The notes beneath the pieces are model-generated. The model worked only from the letters and a program-made list of their open reading frames with translations. It had not been told where the DNA came from and made no database searches. A DNA stretch of 35,746 bases from the NCBI GenBank assembly GCA_024681275.1, contig JAILBD010000086.1, positions 1 to 35,746 of the forward strand, written 5' to 3'. The position numbers and the translations under genes were made by a program. The stretch comes from Erysipelotrichaceae bacterium (GTDB lineage Bacteria; Bacillota_I; Bacilli_A; Erysipelotrichales; Erysipelotrichaceae). This document shows positions 7,315-16,428 of this stretch, piece by piece. The stretch's first letter is position 1. The number at the start of each line of letters is the position of its first letter.

Positions 7315-8481
7315 ATGAATATCTTGGATTATATAAGAGTCCGCGGAGACCTCAGTTTCAAGTCTGATCCTTTTAATGATGTAGATAATCTTGTCTTTTC
7401 TCAGATGATCTACGCGGGTTTTGACAAGATCCTGAAAAACGATGAGAAGATCAGGATCGAAGAACTGGGGGAACGCTTTTTTGAGGACAAACAGTCGGAT
7501 CGGAAAAACATCACCTATGCCAACAGGGATGGCATTTTGGTGCTGAAAGAGATGTACAAGTCTCCTCGCTATAAGGATCTTCCCGTCTATAATTACATTT
7601 CCATACTTCACACAGACACGGCTGAACAGTTTGCAGCCATGATGGTCGATCTTCCTGATCGGACCACTGTCGTCTGTTTCAAGGGAACGGATGAACATAT
7701 GATAGGCTGGAAGGAAGACCTCTATCTTTCCTACAAGGAGATCGCAGGCCAGAACGACGCCGTTGATTACGTCAACAAGCACTGTTCGATCCTGCGCAAG
7801 TACCGCATCATCGGCCATTCGAAGGGCGGAAACCTGGCCGCCTATGCTGCACTCAGATGCAATCCTCTGCTGCGGATGCGGATCGAGCAGATCATTTCCA
7901 ACGACGGTCCCGGTCTGAGGCCCGGTTCCTACGACAAGAAGGAATTCGACAAGATCAAAGACCGCTATCGTCTGATCGCGCCGGAGAAGGATGCCATCGG
8001 TACGATCTATGAGATCGCACCGAAAAAGACGATCGCCAGGATCTCGACGAAGAACATCGTTGAGGCGCACAACATCCTGACCTGGCAGATCGAAGCCAAT
8101 CGCATCGCCAAGGCGGATATGGATTCCTATCAGACGGACAGGACCAGGCAGGCTCTCGTCCAGTTTTTGAAAGATACGACGCCAGAGCAAAGGGAGATCT
8201 TTGTGGAGGAGCTTTTCAAGGCTTTCGATGATGCCAAGATCACCACGGTCACCCAGCTGGCCAGCGGCGGTCTGCCTATCCTTTTCAGGGTCATCAAGGA
8301 ACTCTCGGAGATGGATACGATCGCCAAGAACATCGCGGTGCGTTTCTCAAAGGTCCTTGGTGTCAGTATGACCAGCGACCTGCATAAGATCGTGAGTGAA
8401 AGAAAAGAAGCCTTCCGAAACAATCTGGCTTCCTTGAGACCGAACAGGTCAAATAAAGATGAGAACATAGAGATATCGTGA
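7315..8481 (+). CDS. DUF2974 (Mbeg1-like) alpha/beta hydrolase
   Basis: A 388-residue protein with a lipase-type nucleophile elbow GHSKGGN (S169) and the upstream strand TTVVCFKGTDE typical of the DUF2974/Mbeg1-like family. ISNDGPGLRPGSYDKKEF follows, where the family has its acid residue. There is no signal peptide, so it is probably cytosolic; family members are annotated as putative lipases and the substrate is unknown. The last ~120 residues are charged and helical. The ATG at 7315 has no ribosome binding site but sits just after TGATATAAT. The stop codon lies in the loop of a terminator hairpin. Confidence 0.85.
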   Translation: MNILDYIRVRGDLSFKSDPFNDVDNLVFSQMIYAGFDKILKNDEKIRIEELGERFFEDKQSDRKNITYANRDGILVLKEMYKSPRYKDLPVYNYISILHTDTAEQFAAMMVDLPDRTTVVCFKGTDEHMIGWKEDLYLSYKEIAGQNDAVDYVNKHCSILRKYRIIGHSKGGNLAAYAALRCNPLLRMRIEQIISNDGPGLRPGSYDKKEFDKIKDRYRLIAPEKDAIGTIYEIAPKKTIARISTKNIVEAHNILTWQIEANRIAKADMDSYQTDRTRQALVQFLKDTTPEQREIFVEELFKAFDDAKITTVTQLASGGLPILFRVIKELSEMDTIAKNIAVRFSKVLGVSMTSDLHKIVSERKEAFRNNLASLRPNRSNKDENIEIS

Positions 8482-8494
8482 GATATCTCTTTTT
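8469..8494 (+). terminator. terminator overlapping the stop codon of the DUF2974 gene
   Basis: AGAGATATC (8469-8477), loop GTGA containing most of the TGA stop (8479-8481), GATATCTCT (8482-8490), then TTTT. The T-run overlaps the stop codon of the convergent gene at 8493. Confidence 0.85.
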
Positions 8495-8804
8495 AACAGC
8501 CTTTTTTGTCTATCGAACAGCTCTCGCCTTCTTCGGCAGCCGGTTCATCGCCGAGTTCTTTCAGATAGGCTTCCCAGTCAAGCAGGACCGTTCCGTCTTC
8601 CCTGATAAAGGCAGGCAATCCGATCGTATGCGTCCCTCTGACCTGTTCAAAGACCGGCTTGCTGTCTCTGAGGATCAGAAAATCGGAAAGATCGCGCAGG
8701 TTCAGATTGATGTCGATATACTCATATCCGACACCCAGCTGGTCCAGTCTTTTTTTGAAATTCCGGCAGTCCGGGCATAGTTCGCTTCCATAGATCTTTA
8801 TCAT
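8493..8804 (-). CDS. glutaredoxin/thioredoxin-fold redox protein with CPDC motif
   Basis: A 103-residue cytosolic thioredoxin-fold protein starting MIKIYGSELCPDC. The CxxC active site is at residues 10-13, with the cis-Pro region GLPAFI near 65. The sequence is glutaredoxin/NrdH-like, but there is an unusual C-terminal tail (EEGESCSIDKKGC) with two further Cys that could act as a resolving pair or metal ligands. The start is supported by GAGGTGTAACT before the ATG and a TATACT box at 8823-8828 (minus strand). It is convergent with the DUF2974 gene, with 11 bp between stop codons. Confidence 0.8.
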   Translation of the reverse strand: MIKIYGSELCPDCRNFKKRLDQLGVGYEYIDINLNLRDLSDFLILRDSKPVFEQVRGTHTIGLPAFIREDGTVLLDWEAYLKELGDEPAAEEGESCSIDKKGC

Positions 8805-8864
8805 AGTTACACCTCTGCTTATAGTATAGCAGGCGGACGTTCTGAGCGGCAGGATGAGCTCCTG

Positions 8865-8893
8865 TTGAAAAAAGACTTATAAGAAAGTAGAAT
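8865..8893 (+). promoter_or_regulatory. promoter of the E2-like acyltransferase gene
   Basis: TTGAAA (8865-8870), 17-bp spacer, TAGAAT (8888-8893). The gene at 8919 follows with an AAGGGGAG ribosome binding site. Confidence 0.7.
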
Positions 8894-8918
8894 AAAGGTT
8901 GTTTTAAGGGGAGTATAT

Positions 8919-9794
8919 ATGGATAGATTTGATGCTAAATATTTAAAAGACTGTGATTCGATGCATTTCATCATGCCGTTCATGTTTCCGGATCGCTGTG
9001 ATAATCAGGCTTACTTTACGTTCCAGATCGACCTGACTCATCTCAATGAATTCATCAGGAAAAAGAATGCTGATGATCCTGATTACAAGTACAATCTGTT
9101 TCAGTGCATCGTGACAGCTGCTTTGAAGATCATCACGCTTCGTTCCAAGCTGTCGATCTTCATCAAAGACCGCAAGATGTTCAAGAGGAATGAAGTCTCT
9201 GCCGCTTTTACCGTCAAACAGGAATTCATGGATGATGGCGGCGAAGTCCTGGCTTTCATTCATTCGAAGCCGGAATGGAACATCGATGATGTGCACAACG
9301 AGCTGAGAAGACAGCTTCTGAAACTGAAGAACAAGTCTTATGTCGATGAGTCGACCGGTTTCATGGATAAGTTCAACAAGCTTCCTAAGTTCATTTCCCG
9401 TCCGGTACTGCATTTTGTGTGCTGGCTCGAGAAGCACAACCTGGTCCCGCCTGCACTGGTCGAGACTGACCCGTATCATTCTTCGATCGTACTGGCCAAC
9501 CTGGGTTCAATTGGTCTGCCTGATGGTTATCATCATCTGACCAACTGGGGTACGACTTCCATGTTCCTGGTCATCGGCAAGGCTGGCATGATGCCTTTCT
9601 TCGAGAATGGCAAGACCGTATTCAAAGAGGGTGTCAGACTCGGCTTCACGATCGATGAGAGGATCGCCGATGGCTACTATTTCTCGAAATCCATCAGGAT
9701 GCTGCAGCTCTTCCTGGAAGAGCCTGAACTGCTGGATCAACCGCTGAATGAAAAGCTCACTGATGAGCTTTGGCAGAAGATCAATATGAAATAA
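8919..9794 (+). CDS. stand-alone 2-oxoacid dehydrogenase E2-like acyltransferase domain
   Basis: A 291-residue protein resembling the catalytic (CAT-fold) domain of E2 acyltransferases, with no lipoyl or subunit-binding domain. The C-terminal signature is GFTIDERIADGYYFSKSIRMLQLFLEEPELL, equivalent to the DHRxxDG motif of E2 enzymes, but the catalytic His is Glu247 while D251-G252 are kept. Classical transacylation is therefore doubtful. The mid-region NLGSIGLPDGYHHLTNWGTTSMFLVIGK matches the E2 strand that contacts CoA. It has its own promoter and a good ribosome binding site, and its stop is inside a bidirectional terminator. True substrate unknown. Confidence 0.78.
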   Translation: MDRFDAKYLKDCDSMHFIMPFMFPDRCDNQAYFTFQIDLTHLNEFIRKKNADDPDYKYNLFQCIVTAALKIITLRSKLSIFIKDRKMFKRNEVSAAFTVKQEFMDDGGEVLAFIHSKPEWNIDDVHNELRRQLLKLKNKSYVDESTGFMDKFNKLPKFISRPVLHFVCWLEKHNLVPPALVETDPYHSSIVLANLGSIGLPDGYHHLTNWGTTSMFLVIGKAGMMPFFENGKTVFKEGVRLGFTIDERIADGYYFSKSIRMLQLFLEEPELLDQPLNEKLTDELWQKINMK

Positions 9795-9816
9795 AGACGT
9801 CAGTAGACGTCTTTTT
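9793..9816. terminator. bidirectional terminator containing both stop codons
   Basis: AAAGACGTC (9793-9801), loop AGTA, GACGTCTTT (9806-9814), then TT. The plus-strand TAA (9792-9794) enters the 5' arm. The minus-strand TGA (9800-9802) spans the 5' arm and loop. Confidence 0.88.
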
Positions 9817-10327
9817 CTGTGATGATCATGTCCAGTGTGATGTCGTTTTCTTCTTTCAGATCGGCTTCTGTCTTCTGTGCTTCAAAAGCGATGCCGATCT
9901 TCAGGGCTTTGCAGTCTTTCAGATAACGGTCATAATAGCCGCCTCCGTGTCCGAGACGGTCTTTTTTCTTGTTGAATCCGACACAGGGGACCAGGATCAC
10001 TTCGATCTCTTCCTTCTCGATCCGTCTGGAACAGGCGGGATCCGGTTCTCTGATGCCGTAGCGGTCTGTGATGAATTTGCCCTGTTCAGGAATGTAGGCA
10101 TCCATCTGCTGTCCCTGTCTGATGACGGGATAGGCGACAGGATAGGTCTCATTGATCATTGTAAGATCGACTTCTGATGAGACAGGGGCATAGGAGAGGA
10201 TCGTTTTGTCTTTGATATAGGGAACGATCCTTTCACAGATCCGCAGGGAAAAAGCTTCCCTGTCTTCGGTTGACAGCGAATCTCTCTTCTGAAGACATCT
10301 CTTTCTGAGCTCTTTCTTGTCAGTCAT
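9800..10327 (-). CDS. 5-formyltetrahydrofolate cyclo-ligase
   Basis: A 175-residue MTHFS-family enzyme that converts 5-formyl-THF to 5,10-methenyl-THF with ATP in the cytosol. The hallmark motif GFNKKKDRLGHGGGYYDRYL is near residues 118-137, and an N-terminal basic helix (KKELRKRCLQKRDSL) matches the family. Length is typical (175-200). Its ATG overlaps the stop of the upstream PTS EIIC gene by 8 nt, so the two are co-transcribed; this pairing has no obvious metabolic logic. Confidence 0.93.
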   Translation of the reverse strand: MTDKKELRKRCLQKRDSLSTEDREAFSLRICERIVPYIKDKTILSYAPVSSEVDLTMINETYPVAYPVIRQGQQMDAYIPEQGKFITDRYGIREPDPACSRRIEKEEIEVILVPCVGFNKKKDRLGHGGGYYDRYLKDCKALKIGIAFEAQKTEADLKEENDITLDMIITEKDVY

Positions 10328-11399
10328 GTGTCCTGTGCGTGACCAGAGTCATGAGGAAGCCGCTTGCACATCCGATCGCCATGGCGATGGCCGCATGGAA
10401 GATCGAGGAATCCGGTCCTATGGTCGTGATGATCCCGAAGGTACCGAAAGATGCCATGGCGTAGGATTTGACTTTCATGATCCCGGCATAGAAACCTGCC
10501 AGCAGTCCGCTGAGGCTCAGGGAAGCGAGGGCTTTGGGATCTTTCATGACGATCCCGAAGAGTGCCGGCTCACTGGTCCCGGCCAGGGCTGCCGTGATCG
10601 CCGCTGCCAGGGTCTCGCTCTTGTGATCTCTCAGATAGAGAGCCAGAGTGACGAAACCAAGTATATTGTTGTAGAGGACGTTGGCGAAGAAGAGGATGGG
10701 ATCCACTCCGGTGGATGCCAGCAGGAGCATGGCACTCAGGTTGGCACCGCCAAGTCCGGCGATCGTGATGAAAGGAATGATGGCACACATGATGCCGTTG
10801 CCGATTGGACCCAGATCTTTGAGCCAAAGGATCAGACGGACCAGCCCGTTTCCGAGGACGACGCCCAATGGACCGATGGCACAGAAGGCGACAGGGACCA
10901 TGATGAGGATCGTCAGCAGAGGAAAGAGGATCGAATGCAGGTTTTCATTGAGGATCTTTTCCAGAAAACGGCATACATAAGACATCAGCCATATCGCAAT
11001 GATCGAGGAGATGACCTGATTGCCGTAATTGGTGGAAGCGATCGGAAGAGAGAAGACAGAAAGTTTCCTTCCCGCTTCGACCAGTTTCACGAAGTCCGGT
11101 GCTATCAGCATGGCGCCGATCAGCGCGGCGAGGAAGCGATCGACTTTGAACACGCCGGCAGAGGATACAGCAGCGTAGACCGGCATGAAATAGTAACCGG
11201 CATCGGCGACGAAAGAGAGCACGATGTAGGTGTCGGAGCTTTCAGAAAGGATATTCAAGACCTGAGGACCAAAAAGGATCAGCACGACCTTGAGCATCCC
11301 GACACCGATCATGATCGGCAGGGTCGGCACGATGCAGTCGGCCAGAGTCGAAAGGACGGAGCGGATCATCTGTTTCGTTTTTTCTAACACGTTTTTCAT
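10320..11399 (-). CDS. orphan PTS EIIC of the beta-glucoside family
   Basis: A 359-residue integral membrane protein with about ten hydrophobic segments. It aligns with the EIIC domain of the glucose/beta-glucoside PTS superfamily: the family motif GITEP appears as GTSEPALFGIV near 266, so the sugar-binding Glu is kept. There is no EIIB or EIIA domain in this protein or in adjacent genes, so it must borrow an EIIB encoded elsewhere or transport without phosphorylation. The start at 11399 has no ribosome binding site; TGATAGAAT (11408-11416, minus strand) ends 8 nt before it, implying a near-leaderless mRNA. Confidence 0.85.
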   Translation of the reverse strand: MKNVLEKTKQMIRSVLSTLADCIVPTLPIMIGVGMLKVVLILFGPQVLNILSESSDTYIVLSFVADAGYYFMPVYAAVSSAGVFKVDRFLAALIGAMLIAPDFVKLVEAGRKLSVFSLPIASTNYGNQVISSIIAIWLMSYVCRFLEKILNENLHSILFPLLTILIMVPVAFCAIGPLGVVLGNGLVRLILWLKDLGPIGNGIMCAIIPFITIAGLGGANLSAMLLLASTGVDPILFFANVLYNNILGFVTLALYLRDHKSETLAAAITAALAGTSEPALFGIVMKDPKALASLSLSGLLAGFYAGIMKVKSYAMASFGTFGIITTIGPDSSIFHAAIAMAIGCASGFLMTLVTHRTHD

Positions 11400-11407
11400 C
11401 TGATTTC

Positions 11408-11416
11408 ATTCTATCA
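11408..11416 (-). promoter_or_regulatory. extended -10 (near-leaderless) of the orphan EIIC operon
   Basis: Minus-strand TGATAGAAT, ending 8 nt before the ATG at 11399, with no Shine-Dalgarno sequence between. Confidence 0.6.
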
Positions 11417-11503
11417 CGAGTATGATCAGACGCAGTATTCCTGCCTGGCTGTGCATGTTAGCTTGTGATACACTGATGGTGTATGAGAAAAGAGGAAACA
11501 GCT

Positions 11504-12547
11504 ATGGAAAGCGGAAGACCGATCATCGGGATCACGATGGGCGATCCGGCCGGGAGCGGTCCGGAGATCACGATCAAGGCCCTGTCAGACAAGAGGATCT
11601 ATGATCGCTGCAGGCCTATCGTGGTGGGCGATGCGAAAGTGTTTGAAAAGGCCAGGTCTTATGTGGACCATCCTGAACTGAAGATCCATGTGGTGAAGGA
11701 TGTCGATGATGCTTTATTTGAATATGGGACCATAGATGTCTTCCATCTGGATCTGATCGATGATATGGAACGGTTCAGGATGGCGGAGATCTCTGCTGAG
11801 GCGGGGAATGCGGCATTCGAGTCGGTAAAAAAAGTGATCGAACTGGCGATGGATCGGAAAGTGGATGCCACGGTGACCAATGCACTGAACAAGGAAGCGA
11901 TGGATCTTGCCCTCAGAGAAAGAGGGATGCATTTTGATGGACATACAGAGATCTATGCGGAATACACCGGCACAAGAAGCTATGCGATGATGCTGGCGCT
12001 GCATGATTTCAGAGTCGTCCATGTCTCCACGCACTGTTCATTGAGACAGGCCTGTGACAGAGCCAAAAAGGCCAGGGTCCTGGAAGTGATCGGCCTGGCT
12101 CATCAGGCTTGCATGGACCTGGGTATCGAAGCGCCAAGGATCGGTGTCTGTGGTCTGAATCCGCACGCAGGAGAAAACGGCCTGTTTGGAAGGGAGGAGA
12201 TCGACGAGATCATTCCGGCGATCGAAGAGGCAAGAAAAAAGGGGATGGATGTGCTGGGACCTCTTCCTGCCGACAGCGCTTTTTCACAGTTGCAGGGAGG
12301 ATGGTATGATATCGTCGTCTGCATGTATCATGATCAGGGCCACATCCCGACCAAGACACTTGGTTTCGTCTATGACAGACAGGCAAAGGAATGGAAGGCT
12401 GTCGAGGGAGTCAATATCACCCTTGGCTTGCCGATCATCCGGACTTCTGTCGATCATGGCACAGACTTCGCCCATGCCGGAAAAGGAAACAGCAACGAGC
12501 TGAGTCTGGTCAATGCGATCGATTATGCGCTGAGGATGGCAAAATAA
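11504..12547 (+). CDS. PdxA-family 4-phosphate dehydrogenase
   Basis: A 347-residue NAD- and metal-dependent dehydrogenase of the PdxA family. The N-terminus PIIGITMGDPAGSGPEI is diagnostic. The three metal-ligand His segments are present: FDGHTEIYAEYTG, the STHCSLRQA region, and MYHDQGHIPTK near 275. Family members oxidise 4-phosphohydroxy-threonine (vitamin B6 synthesis) or, as PdxA2, 4-phospho-D-threonate/erythronate. No other B6 gene is nearby, so a PdxA2-type catabolic role is possible. The ATG at 11504 is preferred (AGAGGA 7 nt upstream); an in-frame ATG at 11483 follows TGATACACT by 8 nt and is an alternative leaderless start. Confidence 0.88.
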   Translation: MESGRPIIGITMGDPAGSGPEITIKALSDKRIYDRCRPIVVGDAKVFEKARSYVDHPELKIHVVKDVDDALFEYGTIDVFHLDLIDDMERFRMAEISAEAGNAAFESVKKVIELAMDRKVDATVTNALNKEAMDLALRERGMHFDGHTEIYAEYTGTRSYAMMLALHDFRVVHVSTHCSLRQACDRAKKARVLEVIGLAHQACMDLGIEAPRIGVCGLNPHAGENGLFGREEIDEIIPAIEEARKKGMDVLGPLPADSAFSQLQGGWYDIVVCMYHDQGHIPTKTLGFVYDRQAKEWKAVEGVNITLGLPIIRTSVDHGTDFAHAGKGNSNELSLVNAIDYALRMAK

Positions 12548-12549
12548 GA

Positions 12550-12577
12550 AAAAGGAATTGTTCAGTCAATTCCTTTT
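12550..12577. terminator. bidirectional terminator between pdxA-like and queH
   Basis: AAAAGGAATTG (12550-12560), loop TTCAGT, CAATTCCTTTT (12567-12577): 11 perfect base pairs. The minus-strand queH stop (TGA, 12562-12564) lies in the loop. Confidence 0.88.
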
Positions 12578-13164
12578 CTGATGGAATAGATACAGCCGCA
12601 ATAGTCCTGGTGATAGAGCCCCAGTTCTTTATTGAGGATATCGTTTTTTGTGATGCCATCTCCTTTTTTGAAGTCGGCATAGAGATACCTAACACCGGGA
12701 TATCTTTTTTCCAGTTCTGCGCCGATCTGGTTGATCCAGTCGGCGTTTTTCCTGTTGGATATCGACATGACGGTCGTGCAGTAATCGTAATGGTGAGACT
12801 GCGCGTATCGGAAAGTCTCATCCATGCGGTATTCGTAGCAGAGCCGGCAGCGTTTTCCGCCTTCCGCTTCGTTCTGATAGGAACTGAAGCGTTCCATCCA
12901 GTCGCGGTTATCATAGCGGTCGACGATGAGTTTGATCGAATCGTCATTCAGGATGGACAGATACTGTTTCAGGGCGTCCAGTCTCTTCTCAAACTCTTCA
13001 TAAGGATAGATATTGGAATTGGAAAAGAAGATGGTGATCCGGAAATACTGCCTGAGATACTGCAAAGGATAGACGGAGCATACGCCGCAGCAGATATGGA
13101 TGAGCAGCTGAGGCTTTCCCTTCAGCTGTCTGAGCTGTTCTATGTGTTTCTGATAGTTATTCAT
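12562..13164 (-). CDS. queH: epoxyqueuosine reductase QueH
   Basis: A 200-residue DUF208/QueH protein that reduces epoxyqueuosine-tRNA to queuosine-tRNA, non-homologous to the cobalamin-dependent QueG. Its cysteine motifs are IHICCGVCS (about 22-30), CRLCYEYR mid-protein, and YCGCIYS near the C-terminus, which fit the family's metal-cluster ligands. It is the third gene of tgt-queA-queH; the ATG lies 8 nt inside the end of queA, so translation is coupled. The stop codon is in the terminator loop. Confidence 0.93.
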   Translation of the reverse strand: MNNYQKHIEQLRQLKGKPQLLIHICCGVCSVYPLQYLRQYFRITIFFSNSNIYPYEEFEKRLDALKQYLSILNDDSIKLIVDRYDNRDWMERFSSYQNEAEGGKRCRLCYEYRMDETFRYAQSHHYDYCTTVMSISNRKNADWINQIGAELEKRYPGVRYLYADFKKGDGITKNDILNKELGLYHQDYCGCIYSIRKGID

Positions 13165-14181
13165 TGGTCAGGAACATGGAGTCACCGAAAGAAAAGAAAC
13201 GATATCTCTCTTTTACGGCGACCTGATACGCATTCAGGATCATCTCTCTTGAACACTGCGCAGCGATCATCATGATGAGAGTGGATTTCGGCAGGTGGAA
13301 ATTGGTGATCTGACAGTCTATGCTTCGGAATTCATATGGCGGATAGATGAAGATGGCTGTATCGCCGGAGCATTCTCTGAATTCGCCATATTTCGTGATG
13401 ATCGTTTCCAGAGTCCTGGTGGATGTCGTTCCGACAGCGATGATGCGTCTTCCTTCCTTCTTGGCCAGATTGAGCCTCTCGGCAGTCAGTTTGGACATCG
13501 AGTAGTATTCCGAATGCATGACATGATCTTCGATGTTCTCTTCCTTGACCGGCTTGAAAGTGCCAAGTCCGACATGGAGGGTGACATCGAGGATCTCAAC
13601 GCCTTTTTCCCTGATCTTTTCCAGGAGTTCGTCGGTGAAGTGCAGGCCGGCAGTCGGACAGGCGGCTGAGCCGTTGATCTGCGCATAGACGTTGTTGTAG
13701 CGGGAATTGTCTTTCAGTTTTTCGTGGATGTAGGGCGGTGTCGGCATCAGTCCGACTTCGTTGAGGATCTCCAGGAAGATGCCCTCATAGTGCATCCTGA
13801 AAATGCGGATGCCTTCCGCTTTTCTTTCGATGCATTCGCCATAGAGCTTGTCCGAAAAGTCGATGATGGTCCCTGTCTTGATGGCTTTGGCGTTGCCGCA
13901 GAGACACTCGCAGATGTCTCCTTCGATCTTGAGGATCAGCACTTCGACTTTCGCAAGAGTCTCTCTTTTTGTGCCATAAAGGCGGGCAGGGATGACTTTG
14001 GAATTGTTTCTGACCAGGACATCGCCTGCTTTCAGATAGTCGATGATGTCGTAAAAATGGCGGTGTTCGATCTCACCGCTGTTTTTGTGCAGGACCATCA
14101 GCCTGGACTCATCTCTTTTATCGGCCGGATGCTGAGCGATCAACTCTTCCGGCAGTTCAAAATCAAAATCACTGAGATTCA

Positions 14182-14182
<1 letters not shown>
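13157..14182 (-). CDS. queA: S-adenosylmethionine:tRNA ribosyltransferase-isomerase
   Basis: A 341-residue enzyme that transfers the ribosyl group of SAM to preQ1 in tRNA to make epoxyqueuosine. Recognisable segments are the N-terminal SDFDFELPEELIAQHPADKRDESRLMVL, the central SAACPTAGLHFT, and TSTRTLETI near 247. Length is normal for QueA (340-355). Its start overlaps the tgt stop by one base (TGATG). Confidence 0.97.
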
Positions 14183-15346
<1,164 letters not shown>

Positions 15347-15352
15347 GAAATC

Positions 15353-15790
15353 ATGAAATCCAAGGAGCTGAAGACATACAATCTGCCGGAAGACAATACC
15401 GTGATCGCCCAGATCGACGCCAAGCCGACAACTGTTTTTGTGCTGCTGATCCTGCTTGCATTGTTTTCTTTTCTTCTGGATATCTCCAATGTCTACGGCG
15501 TCATCCTTCTGTGTGTTTCTATCGTATGCCTGATCTATCTGCCGCGGGTCCTGCTGATGGAGTTCTATCAGGATTATCTCGTCCTATATAATAAAGCGGA
15601 TAAGAACAGCTGTGTCCTGATCTACTACGAGGATGTCGTTTCCTGGTCCTATTCCAGGGGAGCCAACCGCGATTATCTTTTCATCGAACTGTCTGATGGA
15701 AGTCAGGAAAAGATCGAAGCATTCTCCCGTTCGATCTTTGAGAGCAACATGAACCGTTTCATGAAAGACAAGAAGCGGAAGAACGGCTGA
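15353..15790 (+). CDS. membrane protein with C-terminal PH-like domain (unknown function)
   Basis: A 145-residue protein without a recognised name. An N-terminal cytoplasmic stretch is followed by two close transmembrane segments (about 28-45 and 48-66), then a ~75-residue beta-rich region (LLMEFYQDYLVLYNKADKN...VVSWSYSRGANRDYLFIEL) like bacterial PH/YcxB-type membrane domains. The C-terminus is basic (KDKKRKNG). No ribosome binding site; the ATG lies 6 nt after TGTTATACT. Its stop overlaps the exonuclease start (TGATG), so the two genes form an operon. The PH-like assignment is tentative. Confidence 0.7.
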   Translation: MKSKELKTYNLPEDNTVIAQIDAKPTTVFVLLILLALFSFLLDISNVYGVILLCVSIVCLIYLPRVLLMEFYQDYLVLYNKADKNSCVLIYYEDVVSWSYSRGANRDYLFIELSDGSQEKIEAFSRSIFESNMNRFMKDKKRKNG

Positions 15791-16344
15791 TGAAGATCGT
15801 CGCACTTGATTTTGAAACGGCGAATGCGTCTTTCGCTTCAGCCTGTTCGCTTGGCATCGCTGTCTATGAAGAGGGGGAGATCCTGGACAGTTTTGAATGG
15901 TATTTCAAACCGCATCACCGCTATAACTTCTTTACCAACACGCATATTCACGGCATCAGCAAGGAGGATGTGGCTGATGATCCTGAATTCGTGTTTTATT
16001 ATGAGGAGCTGCAGACGATCCTGAAGGATGCGATCGTCGTCGCCCACAATGCCGCTTTTGATGTCGCGGTCCTGAATGCGGTCTGCGATGTGTATGGTCT
16101 GGATCACATCGCTTTCCCTTTTCTGGACACGGTCTCGATCTCCAGACGCGTCTATCCGGAACTCTACAATCACAGGCTGAACACCGTGAGCGAATATCTG
16201 AATATCGATCTGAAACACCACAACGGCCAATCGGATGCCTATGCCTGTCTGATGATCCTGCTCAAAGCGATGGCTGCCTACGGCTGCTACGAGGCAGAAG
16301 AGTTCATGGAAAAGCTCAGGATCTATCCGAAACGAAATATGTAA
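15790..16344 (+). CDS. DEDDh-family 3'-5' exonuclease (DnaQ/PolC epsilon-like)
   Basis: A 184-residue exonuclease domain protein. ExoI motif ALDFETAN (D7, E9), ExoII motif VVAHNAAFDVAVL near 77-89, and ExoIII-type HHNGQSDAYACL (H and D) near 136-147 give all four acidic residues and the general-base His. It cleaves single nucleotides from DNA or RNA 3' ends with two metal ions. Stand-alone length without polymerase or helicase domains suggests a repair or RNA-processing accessory role. It overlaps the upstream membrane gene by one base and depends on its promoter. Confidence 0.9.
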   Translation: MKIVALDFETANASFASACSLGIAVYEEGEILDSFEWYFKPHHRYNFFTNTHIHGISKEDVADDPEFVFYYEELQTILKDAIVVAHNAAFDVAVLNAVCDVYGLDHIAFPFLDTVSISRRVYPELYNHRLNTVSEYLNIDLKHHNGQSDAYACLMILLKAMAAYGCYEAEEFMEKLRIYPKRNM

Positions 16345-16366
16345 ATATTTACATTGTTAGAAAAAG

Positions 16367-16395
16367 TTTACAATCCAGTCGTTTTGTCTTATAAT
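16367..16395 (+). promoter_or_regulatory. promoter of pyrophosphatase-like gene
   Basis: TTTACA (16367-16372), 17-bp spacer, TATAAT (16390-16395), followed by a ~27-nt leader carrying GAGGT before the ATG at 16429. This is a classical promoter, unlike the leaderless ones nearby. Confidence 0.8.
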
Positions 16396-16428
16396 GATGT
16401 TTATCGTATTGACTGAGGTTTTGTAGAT

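Noticed and set aside
7291..8190. Long minus-strand open frame opposite the DUF2974 gene
   Set aside because: Shadow frame; no promoter or ribosome binding site, and the plus-strand gene has a clear catalytic motif.
10317..11387. 356-codon open frame on the plus strand opposite the orphan EIIC gene
   Set aside because: The translation is a low-complexity D/E/R/H/Q-rich string typical of an antisense shadow of a membrane protein gene.
11483..11503. ATG at 11483 as start of the pdxA-like gene
   Set aside because: Possible leaderless start after TGATACACT, but the ATG at 11504 has an AGAGGA site at ideal spacing and fits the PdxA N-terminus. Kept as an alternative only.
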